This document shows, in pieces, positions 8,959-17,475 of a stretch of DNA of 64,000 nt. Numbering within the stretch: the first letter of the stretch is position 1; each line of letters begins with the position of its first letter. The notes under the pieces were generated by a model. That model did not search any database. It was not told the origin of the DNA and was given only the letters and a program-made list of their open reading frames with translations. The position numbers were made by a program, and so were the translations under genes. The DNA comes from SIBU01 sp964430335 (GTDB taxonomy: Bacteria; Patescibacteriota; Minisyncoccia; Phycocordibacterales; SIBU01). The DNA is taken from assembly GCA_964430335.1 (NCBI GenBank), contig CAYSEN010000003.1, forward strand, positions 1-64,000, given 5' to 3'.

Positions 8959-9083
8959 CTATGCAAATTTCCTATTTTGACCGAAAAAAGACCCTAAATT
9001 TTGACCCCATTGCCTTTTTTTGCTTTTCCTGCTAATCTTTTCCCGTACAGCTAAGAAGGGAATATACCAACTAAAAACTATCT

Positions 9084-9242
9084 ATGTCACAAGAACGACT
9101 AATAAAACTAAATTGCTCTAAGTGCAAACGAACCAATTACTGGTCTGAAAAGAACCGTAAGCTTGTTGAGCGCAAAATCGAGCTAAAAAAGTGGTGCAAA
9201 TGGTGCAAAAAGCATCAGCCACACAAGGAGACTAAGAAATAA
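9084..9242 (+). CDS. rpmG: Ribosomal protein bL33
   Basis: 52-residue basic protein of the large ribosomal subunit: MSQERLIKLNCSKCKRTNYW and so on, with two Cys pairs (CSKC and CKWC) as in the zinc-ribbon form of L33. Length is typical. It is monocistronic, with a plausible -35/-10 (TTGCCT, 17 nt, TAATCT) upstream and a hairpin terminator directly downstream. Confidence 0.93.
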   Translation: MSQERLIKLNCSKCKRTNYWSEKNRKLVERKIELKKWCKWCKKHQPHKETKK

Positions 9243-9256
9243 TTTTAAACAAAAAA

Positions 9257-9287
9257 AACACCTCATTTATGAGGTGTTTTTTTGTTT
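9257..9287 (+). terminator. rpmG terminator
   Basis: ACACCTC, loop atttat, GAGGTGT and a long T tract, preceded by an A tract. It can act in both directions. Confidence 0.85.
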
Positions 9288-9315
9288 TTTCGTTCCCTTG
9301 TTCGAAGACTCACTG

Positions 9316-9387
9316 CGGGCCCGCCGCGACTCGAACGCGGAACCTCGGTTTTGGAGACCGATGTTTTACCATTGAAACTACAGGCCC
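9316..9387 (-). tRNA. tRNA-Trp (CCA)
   Basis: On the minus strand the acceptor GGGCCTG pairs with CGGGCCC (one G-U), discriminator G at 9316, no encoded CCA. Anticodon stem TCGGT/ACCGA encloses CTCCAAA, giving anticodon CCA. It follows miaA by 30 nt on the same strand. Position 36 is A, so it is a possible MiaA substrate. Unlike the other four tRNA genes here it has no hairpin tail. Confidence 0.93.
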
Positions 9388-9417
9388 ATTTAGTAACTAG
9401 CAAATACTAGCATAATT

Positions 9418-10317
9418 TTAGTATCTTAAAAACTCCCTGACACATTGGTCAATTTCTTGATTATGATCTGGATAAAACCACTTAATCTCTTTGTCACGTT
9501 TGAACCATGTCATTTGTCTTTTGGCGTAGTGCCAGATTTCATGTTCAAGCACAGTTTTCATTTCTTGTTCTGATATTTCGCCTTTGAGAAAGAGTGCTAG
9601 GTATTTATATTCAAGACCGAGTTCGATCATTCTTTCGAAACTCAATCCTTTTTCGTGCAGGTTTTTTGCTTCGTCAATCATTCCCATTTTCAGTCTTTTA
9701 TTCAGTCGTAACTTAATCTTGTTTTTAAGTTCCTCAGGTGGAAGATTTAGGCCAATTTTTAGATAAGAATAATCTGGAGAAATCGACTGGATTTTAGGGA
9801 CCGAGCCTAGAGCTTGAGCCAGTTCAATTGAGCGAATGAGTCTTCTGGAGTTTTTAGGGTCAATATTTTTGGCGCGGACAGGATCCAATTTTTGGAGCAT
9901 GTTGAATAATTCTCCGGGTGTCTTTTTGGCCAGTTCATTTCTTAGTTCCTCGTCAGGCTTAACTTCGGGAAGGACGGAACCTGTAAGTAGGGATTCGATA
10001 TAGAAACCCGTTCCACCGCAAATTATGGGGATGTGGCCCCGGGAAAAAATTTCTGAAATTTTTTCCCGGGCGAGTTCCTGAAATTTAACCACAGTAAATC
10101 TTTCCTGTGGCTCAGTTATGTCTAAAAGATGGTGAGGGACTCCTTGCATTTCATCAGCGGTAATTTTTCCAGTACCTATGTTGAGCCCTCGGTACACTTG
10201 TCTAGAGTCAGCAGAAATAACCTCGCCTTTGAATTTCTTTGCGAGGTGAACCGCTAAGTCGCTTTTTCCTGTGGCGGTAGGGCCGAGGATTACTATTATT
10301 TTAGGTTTCTGTGTCAT
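9418..10317 (-). CDS. miaA: tRNA dimethylallyltransferase
   Basis: Transfers a dimethylallyl group to A37 of tRNAs that read U-starting codons. The 299-residue protein opens with the P-loop GPTATGKSDLAVHLA and has ISADSRQVYRGLNIGTGK, both typical of MiaA, and the C-terminal WHYAKRQMTWFKR segment. Length is normal. It sits between tRNA-Leu(CAA) with its tail element upstream and tRNA-Trp downstream on the same strand. Both have A36, so substrate and enzyme genes are adjacent and may be co-transcribed. Confidence 0.94.
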   Translation of the reverse strand: MTQKPKIIVILGPTATGKSDLAVHLAKKFKGEVISADSRQVYRGLNIGTGKITADEMQGVPHHLLDITEPQERFTVVKFQELAREKISEIFSRGHIPIICGGTGFYIESLLTGSVLPEVKPDEELRNELAKKTPGELFNMLQKLDPVRAKNIDPKNSRRLIRSIELAQALGSVPKIQSISPDYSYLKIGLNLPPEELKNKIKLRLNKRLKMGMIDEAKNLHEKGLSFERMIELGLEYKYLALFLKGEISEQEMKTVLEHEIWHYAKRQMTWFKRDKEIKWFYPDHNQEIDQCVREFLRY

Positions 10318-10361
10318 TGAGATCTTGTAAAGAGATTCAACACTTCATTTTGAGACTCACT

Positions 10362-10512
10362 TGTGCCGGGAGAGAGACTCGAACCTTACAGGTTCAGTAT
10401 CCTGTTTGGACACTTCCATCGTTAAGAAACTCGAAAGTGTGCTCAAACAGGCTTCGAGTCTCCCGCGTCGCAAAACCGTTTGCGACTTCCCGTCACTATT
10501 CGCTTTGCTCTG
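10362..10512 (-). repeat. tRNA-Leu tail element
   Basis: Directly downstream of tRNA-Leu on its strand. The 23-bp sequence at 10511-10533 (tRNA 3' end) is repeated exactly at 10362-10384. Between the copies, read 5' to 3' on the minus strand, come antisense acceptor (GTGACGGGA), a hairpin (GTCGCAAA...TTTGCGAC), and antisense T-arm (CGGGAGACTCGAA). Then follow a stem CCTGTTT/AAACAGG, the box ATACTG, a hairpin AACC-TGTAA-GGTT (10382-10394), CGAG, and the second sense copy. The order matches the tails of tRNA-Tyr and both tRNA-Ala genes. Confidence 0.75.
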
Positions 10513-10596
10513 TGCCGGGAGAGAGACTCGAACTCTCATGACCTTGCGATCGATAGATTTTGAGTCTATTGCGTCTACCAATTCCGCCATCCCGGC
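10513..10596 (-). tRNA. tRNA-Leu (CAA)
   Basis: Acceptor GCCGGGA pairs with TCCCGGC, discriminator A at 10513, no encoded CCA. Anticodon stem ATAGA/TCTAT with loop CTCAAAA gives anticodon CAA. Long variable arm, class II. Confidence 0.94.
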
Positions 10597-10715
10597 ATGT
10601 ACAGACAGTCTAATAAAATTATTCACAAAAATCAATTTTGCCAGCAGTCTTTGTGTGTTAACATGTGTCTATAGTTTTGACTTTATTACTTTTGATTTAC
10701 TAAGCAAATTTTATT

Positions 10716-11687
10716 ATGTCATCACAATTTTATAGCGATTCCATATTTTGGATTGAGGTAGAAAAAATCCATCCAAACCCATATCAACCAAGGCATGAAT
10801 TTGAGGAATCGAAACTAAAAGATTTGGCTGATTCGATCAAAATGTACGGTGTTTTACAACCGCTGGTTGTCACTCGTCAGGAAAAAATGAAAGAAGACGG
10901 TGGTCTTGTGGTTCAATATGAGCTCATTTCAGGGGAGAGAAGACTCCGAGCTTCAAAGCTTGCGGGTCTTGAGCAGGTTCCTGTAATAATTCGTTCAAAC
11001 GAGCAAAGCGACAGGGAAAAACTTGAATTGGCGATAATTGAAAATTTGCAAAGAGAGGATCTAAATCCGGTAGATAGAGCTCGTGCTTTTCAAAGATTGG
11101 TGGATGAATTTAAATTTAAGCATGGAGAAATCGGCGCAAAAATGGGTAAGAGTCGTGTTTATGTTTCAAACACTTTGCGAATTTTGTCTTTACCTGAAGA
11201 AATGCTAAACGCATTGTCTGAGGGAAAAATTTCAGAAGGTCACACAAGACCACTTTTGATGCTTGAAGATCGCCCTGAAGAGCAAATGACACTGTTTAAG
11301 GAGATTATATTTAAGAAAGTGACAGTGCGTGAAGCTGAACAGATTGCAAGAAAAATCGCTGTTGAGAAAGTGAGAAAGCATGATGACGCTGTTGATCCGG
11401 AACTCCTAGCTCTTGAGGCAAAACTGAAAGAATCACTCGGCACCAGAGTACGAGTAGAGCGAAAACAGGTTGGTGGAAAGATTACAATCGATTTCTTTTC
11501 AAACGACGACCTAAATGTCCTCATAGATATGATGAATGTTAGTCAGGTAAAAGGTAAGTTATCGAGTCCTTTAGATAGCACATTAGTCACAGACACAGGT
11601 GCTCCTATAGATGACCGAAGTAAGGTTGAAAAAGAGGAAGAGGAAAATGATGAAGAGCTCTACTCACTAAAAAACTTCAGTATTTAA
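10716..11687 (+). CDS. parB: Chromosome partitioning protein ParB
   Basis: Centromere-binding CTPase clamp that marks the origin region for segregation by ParA. The 323-residue protein has the N-terminal ParB/Sulfiredoxin-like domain with SGERRLRAS (about 70), a helix-turn-helix around IGAKMGKSRVYVSNTLRIL, a linker and a C-terminal dimer region ending in an acidic tail. Length is slightly above usual. No parA is adjacent, and I could not find a canonical parS in the window. It converges with relA on a shared bidirectional terminator. Confidence 0.9.
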   Translation: MSSQFYSDSIFWIEVEKIHPNPYQPRHEFEESKLKDLADSIKMYGVLQPLVVTRQEKMKEDGGLVVQYELISGERRLRASKLAGLEQVPVIIRSNEQSDREKLELAIIENLQREDLNPVDRARAFQRLVDEFKFKHGEIGAKMGKSRVYVSNTLRILSLPEEMLNALSEGKISEGHTRPLLMLEDRPEEQMTLFKEIIFKKVTVREAEQIARKIAVEKVRKHDDAVDPELLALEAKLKESLGTRVRVERKQVGGKITIDFFSNDDLNVLIDMMNVSQVKGKLSSPLDSTLVTDTGAPIDDRSKVEKEEEENDEELYSLKNFSI

Positions 11688-11720
11688 ATTTAAACCCGAG
11701 TGATTCTCGGGTTTAAATTT
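11686..11720. terminator. Shared terminator between parB and relA/spoT
   Basis: AAATTTAAACCCGAG, loop tgatt, CTCGGGTTTAAATTT. Perfect and symmetrical between convergent genes. It overlaps the last codons of relA on the minus strand. Confidence 0.8.
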
Positions 11721-13230
11721 TATTTTCTTTTGAAAGATATTCTCTAATATTTTTCTTAGCAAAGGTGGTTTTTGTGAACTCAAGCCATTTGGAAATCGGA
11801 TGTGCGCTTTGCTTTGTGATTATTTCTACTATGTCACCGTATTTAAGTGGTGTGTCGAGAGAGACCAGCTTACCGTTGACCTTTGCGCCCGAGGTGTGGT
11901 CGCCGATGTCTGAGTGAATTGAATACGCAAAATCTATTGGGCTCGAATCCTTAGGTAGGTCAATGACGTCACCTTTAGGGGTAAAGGTAAAGACTCTGTC
12001 GTTGAAGAAATCATTTTTTAGGTCATCAACTAGGCCTTCTGTTTTTGAAACCTGTTTGTTGTAGTCGCCAAGACTTTTTATCCATGATGGCGTTGCCTGA
12101 TTTTCACCGTTATCATTTTTTTTGATTTCCTTATTACCTAAAACAAACGCAGGGAAAAATCTTTTAACCCACTCTATTGTTGATATGCTTGGTTTTTTGG
12201 TATTGGTATTTTCTTTGTACTCAAAATGCATACCGTATTCTGTTTTTCGATGCATTTCTTCAGTTCGAATTTGAATTTCAATAATACTTCCATCTCCTGT
12301 AAATATAGTAGTGTGTATTCCTCGGTAATTATCTATTTTCGGAAGAGCGATGTAGTCCTTAATTTTTCCTGGCAATGGTTTCCACGTGCTATGTATGACG
12401 CCGAGTACTCTGTAACAATCGGAAACTGTGGCCACTATTACTCTCAGCGCAGAAATGTCGTGAATGTTGTCTATGTCCCAATCCTTCCTGATTAGTTTTC
12501 GGTATAAACTATACAGACCTTTCAATCTGTAACTGGTTTTGATGTTGACTATCCCTTCCTTAGCCAGTTCTTTTCTTAACGACTTATGGAACTTTTCTAA
12601 GTTTTGCAGTTTTTCCGCACTTTTACTTTTAAGTAGTTTTTTTACCTTTTCATATTCTTCAGGGTAGACATGAGGAAATGCATAGTCTTCAAGCTCTCGA
12701 TTTATTTTTTTAATTCCTAGCCTGTAGGCGAGCGGGGCATAAATTTCAAGTGTTTCGAGTGCGATTCTGTCGCGCTTTTCTTTCGCCAAAACCTCAAGAG
12801 TTTTCACATTTTGTAATCTGTCGGCAAGTTTTATGATGAGCACTCTGACATCTTTAGACATGGCGACAAAGAGTTTTCTCAAACTTTCAATGTATCTTTC
12901 TGATCCAGTGTAATGAAGTTTTCCGAGCTTTGTCACTCCCTCAACTAAAAATCTCATTTCAGCACCAAACTCTTTTTCGATTTCCTCAGGTGTCACTTCA
13001 ACATCTTCGATGGAGTCGTGAAGTAGCCCTGCTGAAATTGTGACCGCGCCCATGCCCAATTCGGCTAAAGTTTTAGCTGTTTCAAATAGATGCAAAAAGT
13101 ACGGCTCTCCTGAGAATCGGCGTTGATTTATGTGAGCTTTTTCAGCAAAATTGTAGGCCTTTGTGATCAAGGCAATATCTTCCGCCGTTGGGTTGCTCAT
13201 TAAGCTTGTGATGTCTTTTACGCTCCACAT
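11713..13230 (-). CDS. relA: RelA/SpoT-type (p)ppGpp synthetase/hydrolase
   Basis: Makes and degrades the alarmone (p)ppGpp. 505 residues. The HD hydrolase domain keeps HDSIED (about 73-78), so hydrolysis looks possible. The synthetase domain has YRLKGLYSLYRKL, KIKDYIALPK and YRGIHTTIF followed by IEIQIRTEEMH. A TGS domain (RVFTFTPKGDVIDLPKDSS) follows. The helical, zinc-finger and ACT domains of long Rel proteins are missing, so it is shorter than the usual 700 or more residues. An internal ATG at 13200 is an alternative start. Confidence 0.88.
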   Translation of the reverse strand: MWSVKDITSLMSNPTAEDIALITKAYNFAEKAHINQRRFSGEPYFLHLFETAKTLAELGMGAVTISAGLLHDSIEDVEVTPEEIEKEFGAEMRFLVEGVTKLGKLHYTGSERYIESLRKLFVAMSKDVRVLIIKLADRLQNVKTLEVLAKEKRDRIALETLEIYAPLAYRLGIKKINRELEDYAFPHVYPEEYEKVKKLLKSKSAEKLQNLEKFHKSLRKELAKEGIVNIKTSYRLKGLYSLYRKLIRKDWDIDNIHDISALRVIVATVSDCYRVLGVIHSTWKPLPGKIKDYIALPKIDNYRGIHTTIFTGDGSIIEIQIRTEEMHRKTEYGMHFEYKENTNTKKPSISTIEWVKRFFPAFVLGNKEIKKNDNGENQATPSWIKSLGDYNKQVSKTEGLVDDLKNDFFNDRVFTFTPKGDVIDLPKDSSPIDFAYSIHSDIGDHTSGAKVNGKLVSLDTPLKYGDIVEIITKQSAHPISKWLEFTKTTFAKKNIREYLSKENKI

Positions 13231-13271
13231 AAGTTTATGCTACTCCTTTGTGGAGCAAGGGGCAACTTTCC

Positions 13272-13345
13272 CCCGACTGGAACACTCAGTGTTGCAGTTG
13301 GGAGTGGAGATGGTTGCAATTATTTTTGATATTGGTAAACTCTAA
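13272..13345 (+). repeat. Repeated hairpin ACTG-AACACTCAGTGT-GCAGT with promoter-like flank
   Basis: The core AACACTCAGTGTTGCAGTT, flanked by pairing CCCGACTG/CAGTTGGG, recurs at 45775-45805 after uvrC with a different outer stem (CTAACTG/CAGTTAG). Both copies are followed by GGAG and AGATGGTT at similar spacing. Confidence 0.55.
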
Positions 13346-13347
13346 AT

Positions 13348-13478
13348 ATGTCAGGAATGATTACAAAGACAAGCAAGAAGACTAAGAACTCACCTCGAGG
13401 TCTACTTTTTGCCATTCATTTCTAAACTCCAACAGAAAATAAATGTCAAAAAGTGGCCCTTGAGGGCCACTTTTGTTT
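13348..13478 (+). ncRNA. Short transcript with 25-codon ORF and terminator
   Basis: An ATG-initiated 25-codon ORF (13348-13425) encodes a basic peptide ending RGLLFAIHF. It is followed by a conserved spacer and a strong terminator (GTGGCCCT, loop, AGGGCCAC, T tract, 13453-13478). A second unit at 35293-35436 has the same layout: a 26-codon ORF ending RGFIFAI, a similar spacer and a terminator. This could be a leader peptide, a small protein, or a small RNA. It precedes the small gene at 13520. Confidence 0.45.
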
Positions 13479-13519
13479 TACCAACTCAATGTGGTGGAAG
13501 AAAACATAATTGATCTTTT

Positions 13520-13729
13520 ATGAATGCCGGTTCTATACAGATGACCTTTCACGTCATTTCTCGCGACGGGAGATTTGTCGCTTTGCCCTATGCACCAGAT
13601 CAAGACCCAGAATTTGTCTACATGGTCGTAGGCAATGATAGGAGCTTTCTCATTAGCGAACTTAGGAATTGGGCTACGAGAGGCTGCCCGAAACCACTCG
13701 ATTTGTCAGCGGTTCTTCCAGGCGCCTGA
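13520..13729 (+). CDS. Small cytoplasmic protein, function unknown
   Basis: 69 residues, no signal or membrane segment, no family recognised. CATAAT at 13505-13510 lies 9 nt before the ATG, suggesting a very short or absent leader. GC content is well above the flanking relA and topA. The stop codon lies inside the terminator stem, an economical arrangement seen in several of the GC-rich units here. Confidence 0.6.
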   Translation: MNAGSIQMTFHVISRDGRFVALPYAPDQDPEFVYMVVGNDRSFLISELRNWATRGCPKPLDLSAVLPGA

Positions 13730-13747
13730 ATTTTCAGGCGCCTTTTT
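13720..13747 (+). terminator. Terminator overlapping the stop codon of the 69-residue gene
   Basis: AGGCGCCTG, loop aatttt, CAGGCGCCT, then TTTTT. The TGA at 13727-13729 is within the stem. Confidence 0.8.
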
Positions 13748-13750
13748 ATT

Positions 13751-13797
13751 ATGTAAATAACCGGCCGAGGCGAAGTCACGGCCGGTTATTTACATAG
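13751..13797. terminator. Long bidirectional hairpin past topA
   Basis: TATGTAAATAACCGGCCG, a 9-nt loop, and the exact complement. It could terminate topA transcription on the minus strand. Confidence 0.6.
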
Positions 13798-13799
13798 AA

Positions 13800-13967
13800 T
13801 TAAATTTATCTGCACTTTATTCAGGGATAGTTTTCGGTAACAAGTTAATTTTGTTTCGTCGAACAAAATTACTTCTGACCACGACTCGCGGTTTTGTCTG
13901 CTGACAAAACATCGCTCCGTCTCACCAAAACTAGCTGAGTGTGCAATGAAGATTGCACACTTCTAAA
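13800..13967 (-). repeat. topA tail element with topA 3'-end scar
   Basis: Directly after the topA stop on its strand come a hairpin GTGTGCAAT/ATTGCACAC and then the module GAC-GGA-GCG [GTTTTGTC/GACAAAAC] CGC-GA-GTC-GTGGTCAG. A hairpin TAATTTTGTT/AACAAAATTA follows. A degraded copy of the topA C-terminal coding sequence (about 13803-13845) closes the element. It reads KTIPE, a stop, then SADK, against KTIPERCSDK in the gene. The module is the same one found in the tRNA-Tyr tail and before uvrA. Confidence 0.6.
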
Positions 13968-16151
13968 TTACTTTTGAAGTTTATCAGGGCGATGGTTGGG
14001 ACAGTTTTTGTCACTACATCTTTCGGGGATAGTTTTGGTGCCTTCCATCATTAAGGCTCCGCACATTGGGCAAAGATTTCCAGTTGGTTTTGCCTTTATT
14101 GCGTTTTTACATTTAGGGTAATTTGAACAGCTGTAAAATAATCCAAATCTTCCGCGTCTCTCGGTCATCATTCCATCTTTACACACGGGGCAAGTGACTC
14201 CGGTTGAGTTTTTCTTTTCCAACTCCGCATCTTTTTTAATGAATTTACACTTTGGGTAATTGTTGCAGGCGATAAACCTCCCGAATTTTCCATCTCGTTC
14301 TATCAGTTTTCCGGTTTTACATTCTGGGCAGGCTTCACCGGTTTCTTTAGGTCCCTCAAGTTCTTTGCCGTCAATGGTTCTGGCTCCGACACAATCTGGG
14401 AATTTCGCACAACTTAAAAATCTTCCACTTTTGCCGAGCTTTATAATCATTTCACTTCCGCAAACTGGGCAAGGGAATTCTTTTGGACCTTCACCTAGGT
14501 TGGTCGCTTTTTCTAGTTTTTCTTTGGACTTAACCTCTTTGTGGAATGGTTTATAAAATTCTTCGAGAGTCTTTGCGTACTCGCGTGAACCGAGCGCGAT
14601 ATCGTCGAGCTTGTCTTCCATCTCAGCGGTGAAGTTGTCGCTTATGTAATTTGCGAAATTTTCTTCAAGGAAACCGCTGACTACTTCACCGGTGTCGGTA
14701 GGTTTTAGGGCTTTGTTCTCCTTTGTGACGTATCCACGATCTTCGATGGTCTTAATAATTGACGCATAGGTAGATGGTCGTCCGATACCTCTTTTTTCTA
14801 GTTCCTTTACCAATCCAGCTTCGCTGTATCTAGGTGGTGGTTCTGTAGCCTTTTCTTCGTCTTTAATTTCAATCAAATTTAGCTTTTCATTTACTGAAAC
14901 TTTTGGTAGTTCTACGTCCTCGCCACGAGCGTCTGGGTCAGCCAAAAGCCAACCTTGAGATAGTACACGGGTGCCGTTAATTGCAAAATTAGGAATTTCG
15001 CCAGATCCAACTTGCACCAGAATTTTGCTTCGCAAAATTTTGGCATCAACCATTTGGCTAGAAACAGTTCTTTGCCAGATAAGATTGTAAAGTTTTTTGG
15101 CTTCGTCGCTTGCGCCCGCATATTCTTTGGATATGTCAGTAGGACGAATTGCCTCGTGAGCTTCCTGTGCGTTTTTACTTTTCTTACTGTATACACGAGC
15201 TTCAAAAAGTCCGGCGCCAAATTTTTTCTCCACAACGCTTGAAATTTGTGAGGTTGCAGTCGCACTTAGAGTTGTGCTGTCTGTTCTCATGTAGGTAATG
15301 AGTCCCGCTTCATATAGTTTCTGAGCGATTCCCATGGTACGTGACGGAGCAAAACCAAGTCTTGAACTGGCGGCTTGTTGCAGGGTGGAAGTGATGAAGG
15401 GTGCTTTCGGTGATCTTTTTGCTTCTGTTTCTGAAATGTCTTTTACAATCCAATCTTCCTTTTTTCCGATTGTTAAAATTTTCTCAACCAGTTTTTGATC
15501 ACGCGGTTCTTCAACGCAGATAAGAGTAAATTGACCGCCACTTTTACTTTCTACGAGAGCGGTGATAACCCAGAATTTTTCTGGTATGAAAGCGCGAATC
15601 TCTCGCTCTCGCTCTACTAATATGCGTAGGGCAGGAGATTGAACACGTCCGGCAGAGAGTCCGTAGCGAACTTTTTTCCAGATTAGGCCAGAAAGGTCAT
15701 AGCCAACTAGTCTATCTAGTACTCGTCTAGCTTCCTGTGCTTGTCGCAAATTCTGATCAATTTTCCTCGGGTGTAGGAGCGCCTCTTCAATGGCCTCCTT
15801 GGTAATTTCGTGGTAGGTCACTCTCTTAATGTCGGGTTTATTTTTTAGGTGCTCGGCTTTAATAATATTGCTAATGTGCCAAGCGATCGCTTCACCTTCT
15901 CGATCGGGGTCGGTCGCGAGTAAAATTTCGTCAGCCTTTTTTGCTAATGCTTCAATTTCCGCAACCACTTTTTCTTTACCTTTTGAAATTTCGTAATGGG
16001 GAATAAAACCACCTTCGATGTCGATGGCTTTTTTGTTGCTCTTTGGAAGATCACGGACGTGACCAACCGAAGCTTTGACGGTATATTTTCCGTCTAAATA
16101 TTTTGAAATAGTTTTTGCTTTTGCCGGTGACTCGACAATTAAAAGTTTCAT
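13968..16151 (-). CDS. topA: DNA topoisomerase I
   Basis: Type IA enzyme that relaxes negative supercoils. The start is taken at MKLLIVESPAKAKTISKYL (16151), since 12 upstream in-frame residues look non-coding. 727 residues: a TOPRIM domain with ATDPDREGEAIAWH, the active-site tyrosine motif YMRTDST (around 300), and four C-terminal Cys4 zinc ribbons (CPVC...CAKFPDC, CPEC...CNNYPKC, CPVC...CSNYPKC, CPMC...CSDKNC). The promoter TTGCGT, 17 nt, TAATAC lies just upstream. Confidence 0.95.
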   Translation of the reverse strand: MKLLIVESPAKAKTISKYLDGKYTVKASVGHVRDLPKSNKKAIDIEGGFIPHYEISKGKEKVVAEIEALAKKADEILLATDPDREGEAIAWHISNIIKAEHLKNKPDIKRVTYHEITKEAIEEALLHPRKIDQNLRQAQEARRVLDRLVGYDLSGLIWKKVRYGLSAGRVQSPALRILVEREREIRAFIPEKFWVITALVESKSGGQFTLICVEEPRDQKLVEKILTIGKKEDWIVKDISETEAKRSPKAPFITSTLQQAASSRLGFAPSRTMGIAQKLYEAGLITYMRTDSTTLSATATSQISSVVEKKFGAGLFEARVYSKKSKNAQEAHEAIRPTDISKEYAGASDEAKKLYNLIWQRTVSSQMVDAKILRSKILVQVGSGEIPNFAINGTRVLSQGWLLADPDARGEDVELPKVSVNEKLNLIEIKDEEKATEPPPRYSEAGLVKELEKRGIGRPSTYASIIKTIEDRGYVTKENKALKPTDTGEVVSGFLEENFANYISDNFTAEMEDKLDDIALGSREYAKTLEEFYKPFHKEVKSKEKLEKATNLGEGPKEFPCPVCGSEMIIKLGKSGRFLSCAKFPDCVGARTIDGKELEGPKETGEACPECKTGKLIERDGKFGRFIACNNYPKCKFIKKDAELEKKNSTGVTCPVCKDGMMTERRGRFGLFYSCSNYPKCKNAIKAKPTGNLCPMCGALMMEGTKTIPERCSDKNCPNHRPDKLQK

Positions 16152-16239
16152 GTTGTAGGTAAGTATTACACAAAAAACAAAAAACACGCAAACTGTTGAG
16201 AAGAATTTTTTCGAAATTATAAAAAAAACTGCCCAGTGT

Positions 16240-16530
16240 TTACTGTACAGTTTTGCAGCTGATCACATTGAAAGTCAAAAGATTTGGCTCACGTCTGAGT
16301 TCGACCTCGAGACCGCAAACCACGGCGATCAGGTTTCCGAGAGCGGTCGCTGAGATTTCATCCAAAATCGGGACGGATGAATTGGCAGAAGGACGGAATC
16401 TGAGGAATTCACCACCCCTCATGACAAGGAACGTCCCGTTTCCTCGACTCTCACTTGACCAGGGTAGATAGTAGGTATCCCCCGGAAGCAGTTTTGTGGG
16501 CATGTCTCCAGGCCCGAGCAGATCATTCAT
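16240..16530 (-). CDS. Small protein, function unknown, GC-rich
   Basis: 96 residues with no signal peptide and no family recognised. A strong promoter on the minus strand (TTGACA, 16 nt, TAATAT) overlaps the end of dprA, and a weak hairpin with a T tract follows the stop. It is a stand-alone unit between dprA and topA with GC content above both. Confidence 0.6.
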   Translation of the reverse strand: MNDLLGPGDMPTKLLPGDTYYLPWSSESRGNGTFLVMRGGEFLRFRPSANSSVPILDEISATALGNLIAVVCGLEVELRREPNLLTFNVISCKTVQ

Positions 16531-16571
16531 AAATGTTTCCTAATGTCATATTACACAACATTTGTATTTTG

Positions 16572-17432
16572 TCAAGTTAGCTCAAGTTTTCCTAAACGCT
16601 CGCCAATTAGTCCTTTGATTTCTAAAAGTGTGAGCATTGAATTTAGTTCGTTAATATTTATTTCAAGCATTTCTGCCAGTTCATCTTTGGTTCTTGGATT
16701 ATTTAGTTGAGCAAGAATTTTCATTTCTATATGCGAACAATCGTCGTAGTTTCTTTCAAAATTTTCTTGCGCGTCAATTTTTTGTCCAAGGGCATCTAAA
16801 ACATCTTCACTTTTTGTAATAGGTGTTGCGCCAAGCCTAAGTAACATGTGTGGTCCGGCTGATGTGGGTGAAAAAATTGATCCAGGAATTGTGTAAACGT
16901 CTCTGTTGTATTCTGTGGCGTATTTTGAAGTGATGAGTGTTCCAGATTTTAATTCGGCCTCTATTACAAGAACCGCATCGGAAAGTCCTGCCATGATTCG
17001 ATTTCGCTGAGGGAAACTGTAAGGTGTAGCCTTAAACATTGGCTCGAATTCTGAAATCAATGCGCCGTGTGAAGAAATAATTTTCTCTGCTAGTTGTTGG
17101 TGAGACGCGGGATAGAGAACTTTTGGATCAAGTCCGGATCCTGGTACAGCGATGGTTTTAAGTCCTGCTGATAGCGCGGCTCGGTGCGCAATGGAATCGA
17201 TTCCAAGAGCGAGACCAGAAATAATCACAATCGGGTATCCCTTGAGACCTTCAATAATTTTTTCAGTAGCAAATTTTCCATAATCAGAATATTTGCGCGA
17301 ACCTACAACCGCGAGAAATTTGTGTTCTTCCGGTGGAAATTCACCTTTTATGAAAAGTTTCTTTGGGCAGTCTGGAATTTCCAAGAGACGTTTTGGAAAT
17401 TGCTGTTTATTTATTTCACGAATGTTTTGCAT
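16572..17432 (-). CDS. dprA: DNA processing protein DprA
   Basis: Loads RecA on incoming single-stranded DNA in natural transformation. 286 residues with the Rossmann-like core: VVGSRKYSDYGK, IISGLALGIDSIAHRAAL, TIAVPGSGLDPKVLYP, PQRNRIMAGLSDAVLVIEA and SGTLITSKYA. It ends in a short winged-helix-like domain. The N-terminal SAM domain is reduced, as is common in short DprA forms. Its presence is relevant to the imported gene-end scars described in the findings. Confidence 0.93.
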   Translation of the reverse strand: MQNIREINKQQFPKRLLEIPDCPKKLFIKGEFPPEEHKFLAVVGSRKYSDYGKFATEKIIEGLKGYPIVIISGLALGIDSIAHRAALSAGLKTIAVPGSGLDPKVLYPASHQQLAEKIISSHGALISEFEPMFKATPYSFPQRNRIMAGLSDAVLVIEAELKSGTLITSKYATEYNRDVYTIPGSIFSPTSAGPHMLLRLGATPITKSEDVLDALGQKIDAQENFERNYDDCSHIEMKILAQLNNPRTKDELAEMLEININELNSMLTLLEIKGLIGERLGKLELT

Positions 17433-17475
17433 TTGTTGATAATATTTTATAACATTGTTTCAGTTAATACACCTT

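Noticed and set aside
10340..10362. Anticodon-loop mimic (CTCAAAAT) just before miaA
   Set aside because: Only eight bases shared with the tRNA-Leu anticodon loop, and no stem forms around it.
10600..11700. parS site near parB
   Set aside because: No sequence close to the canonical 16-bp palindrome was found by eye.
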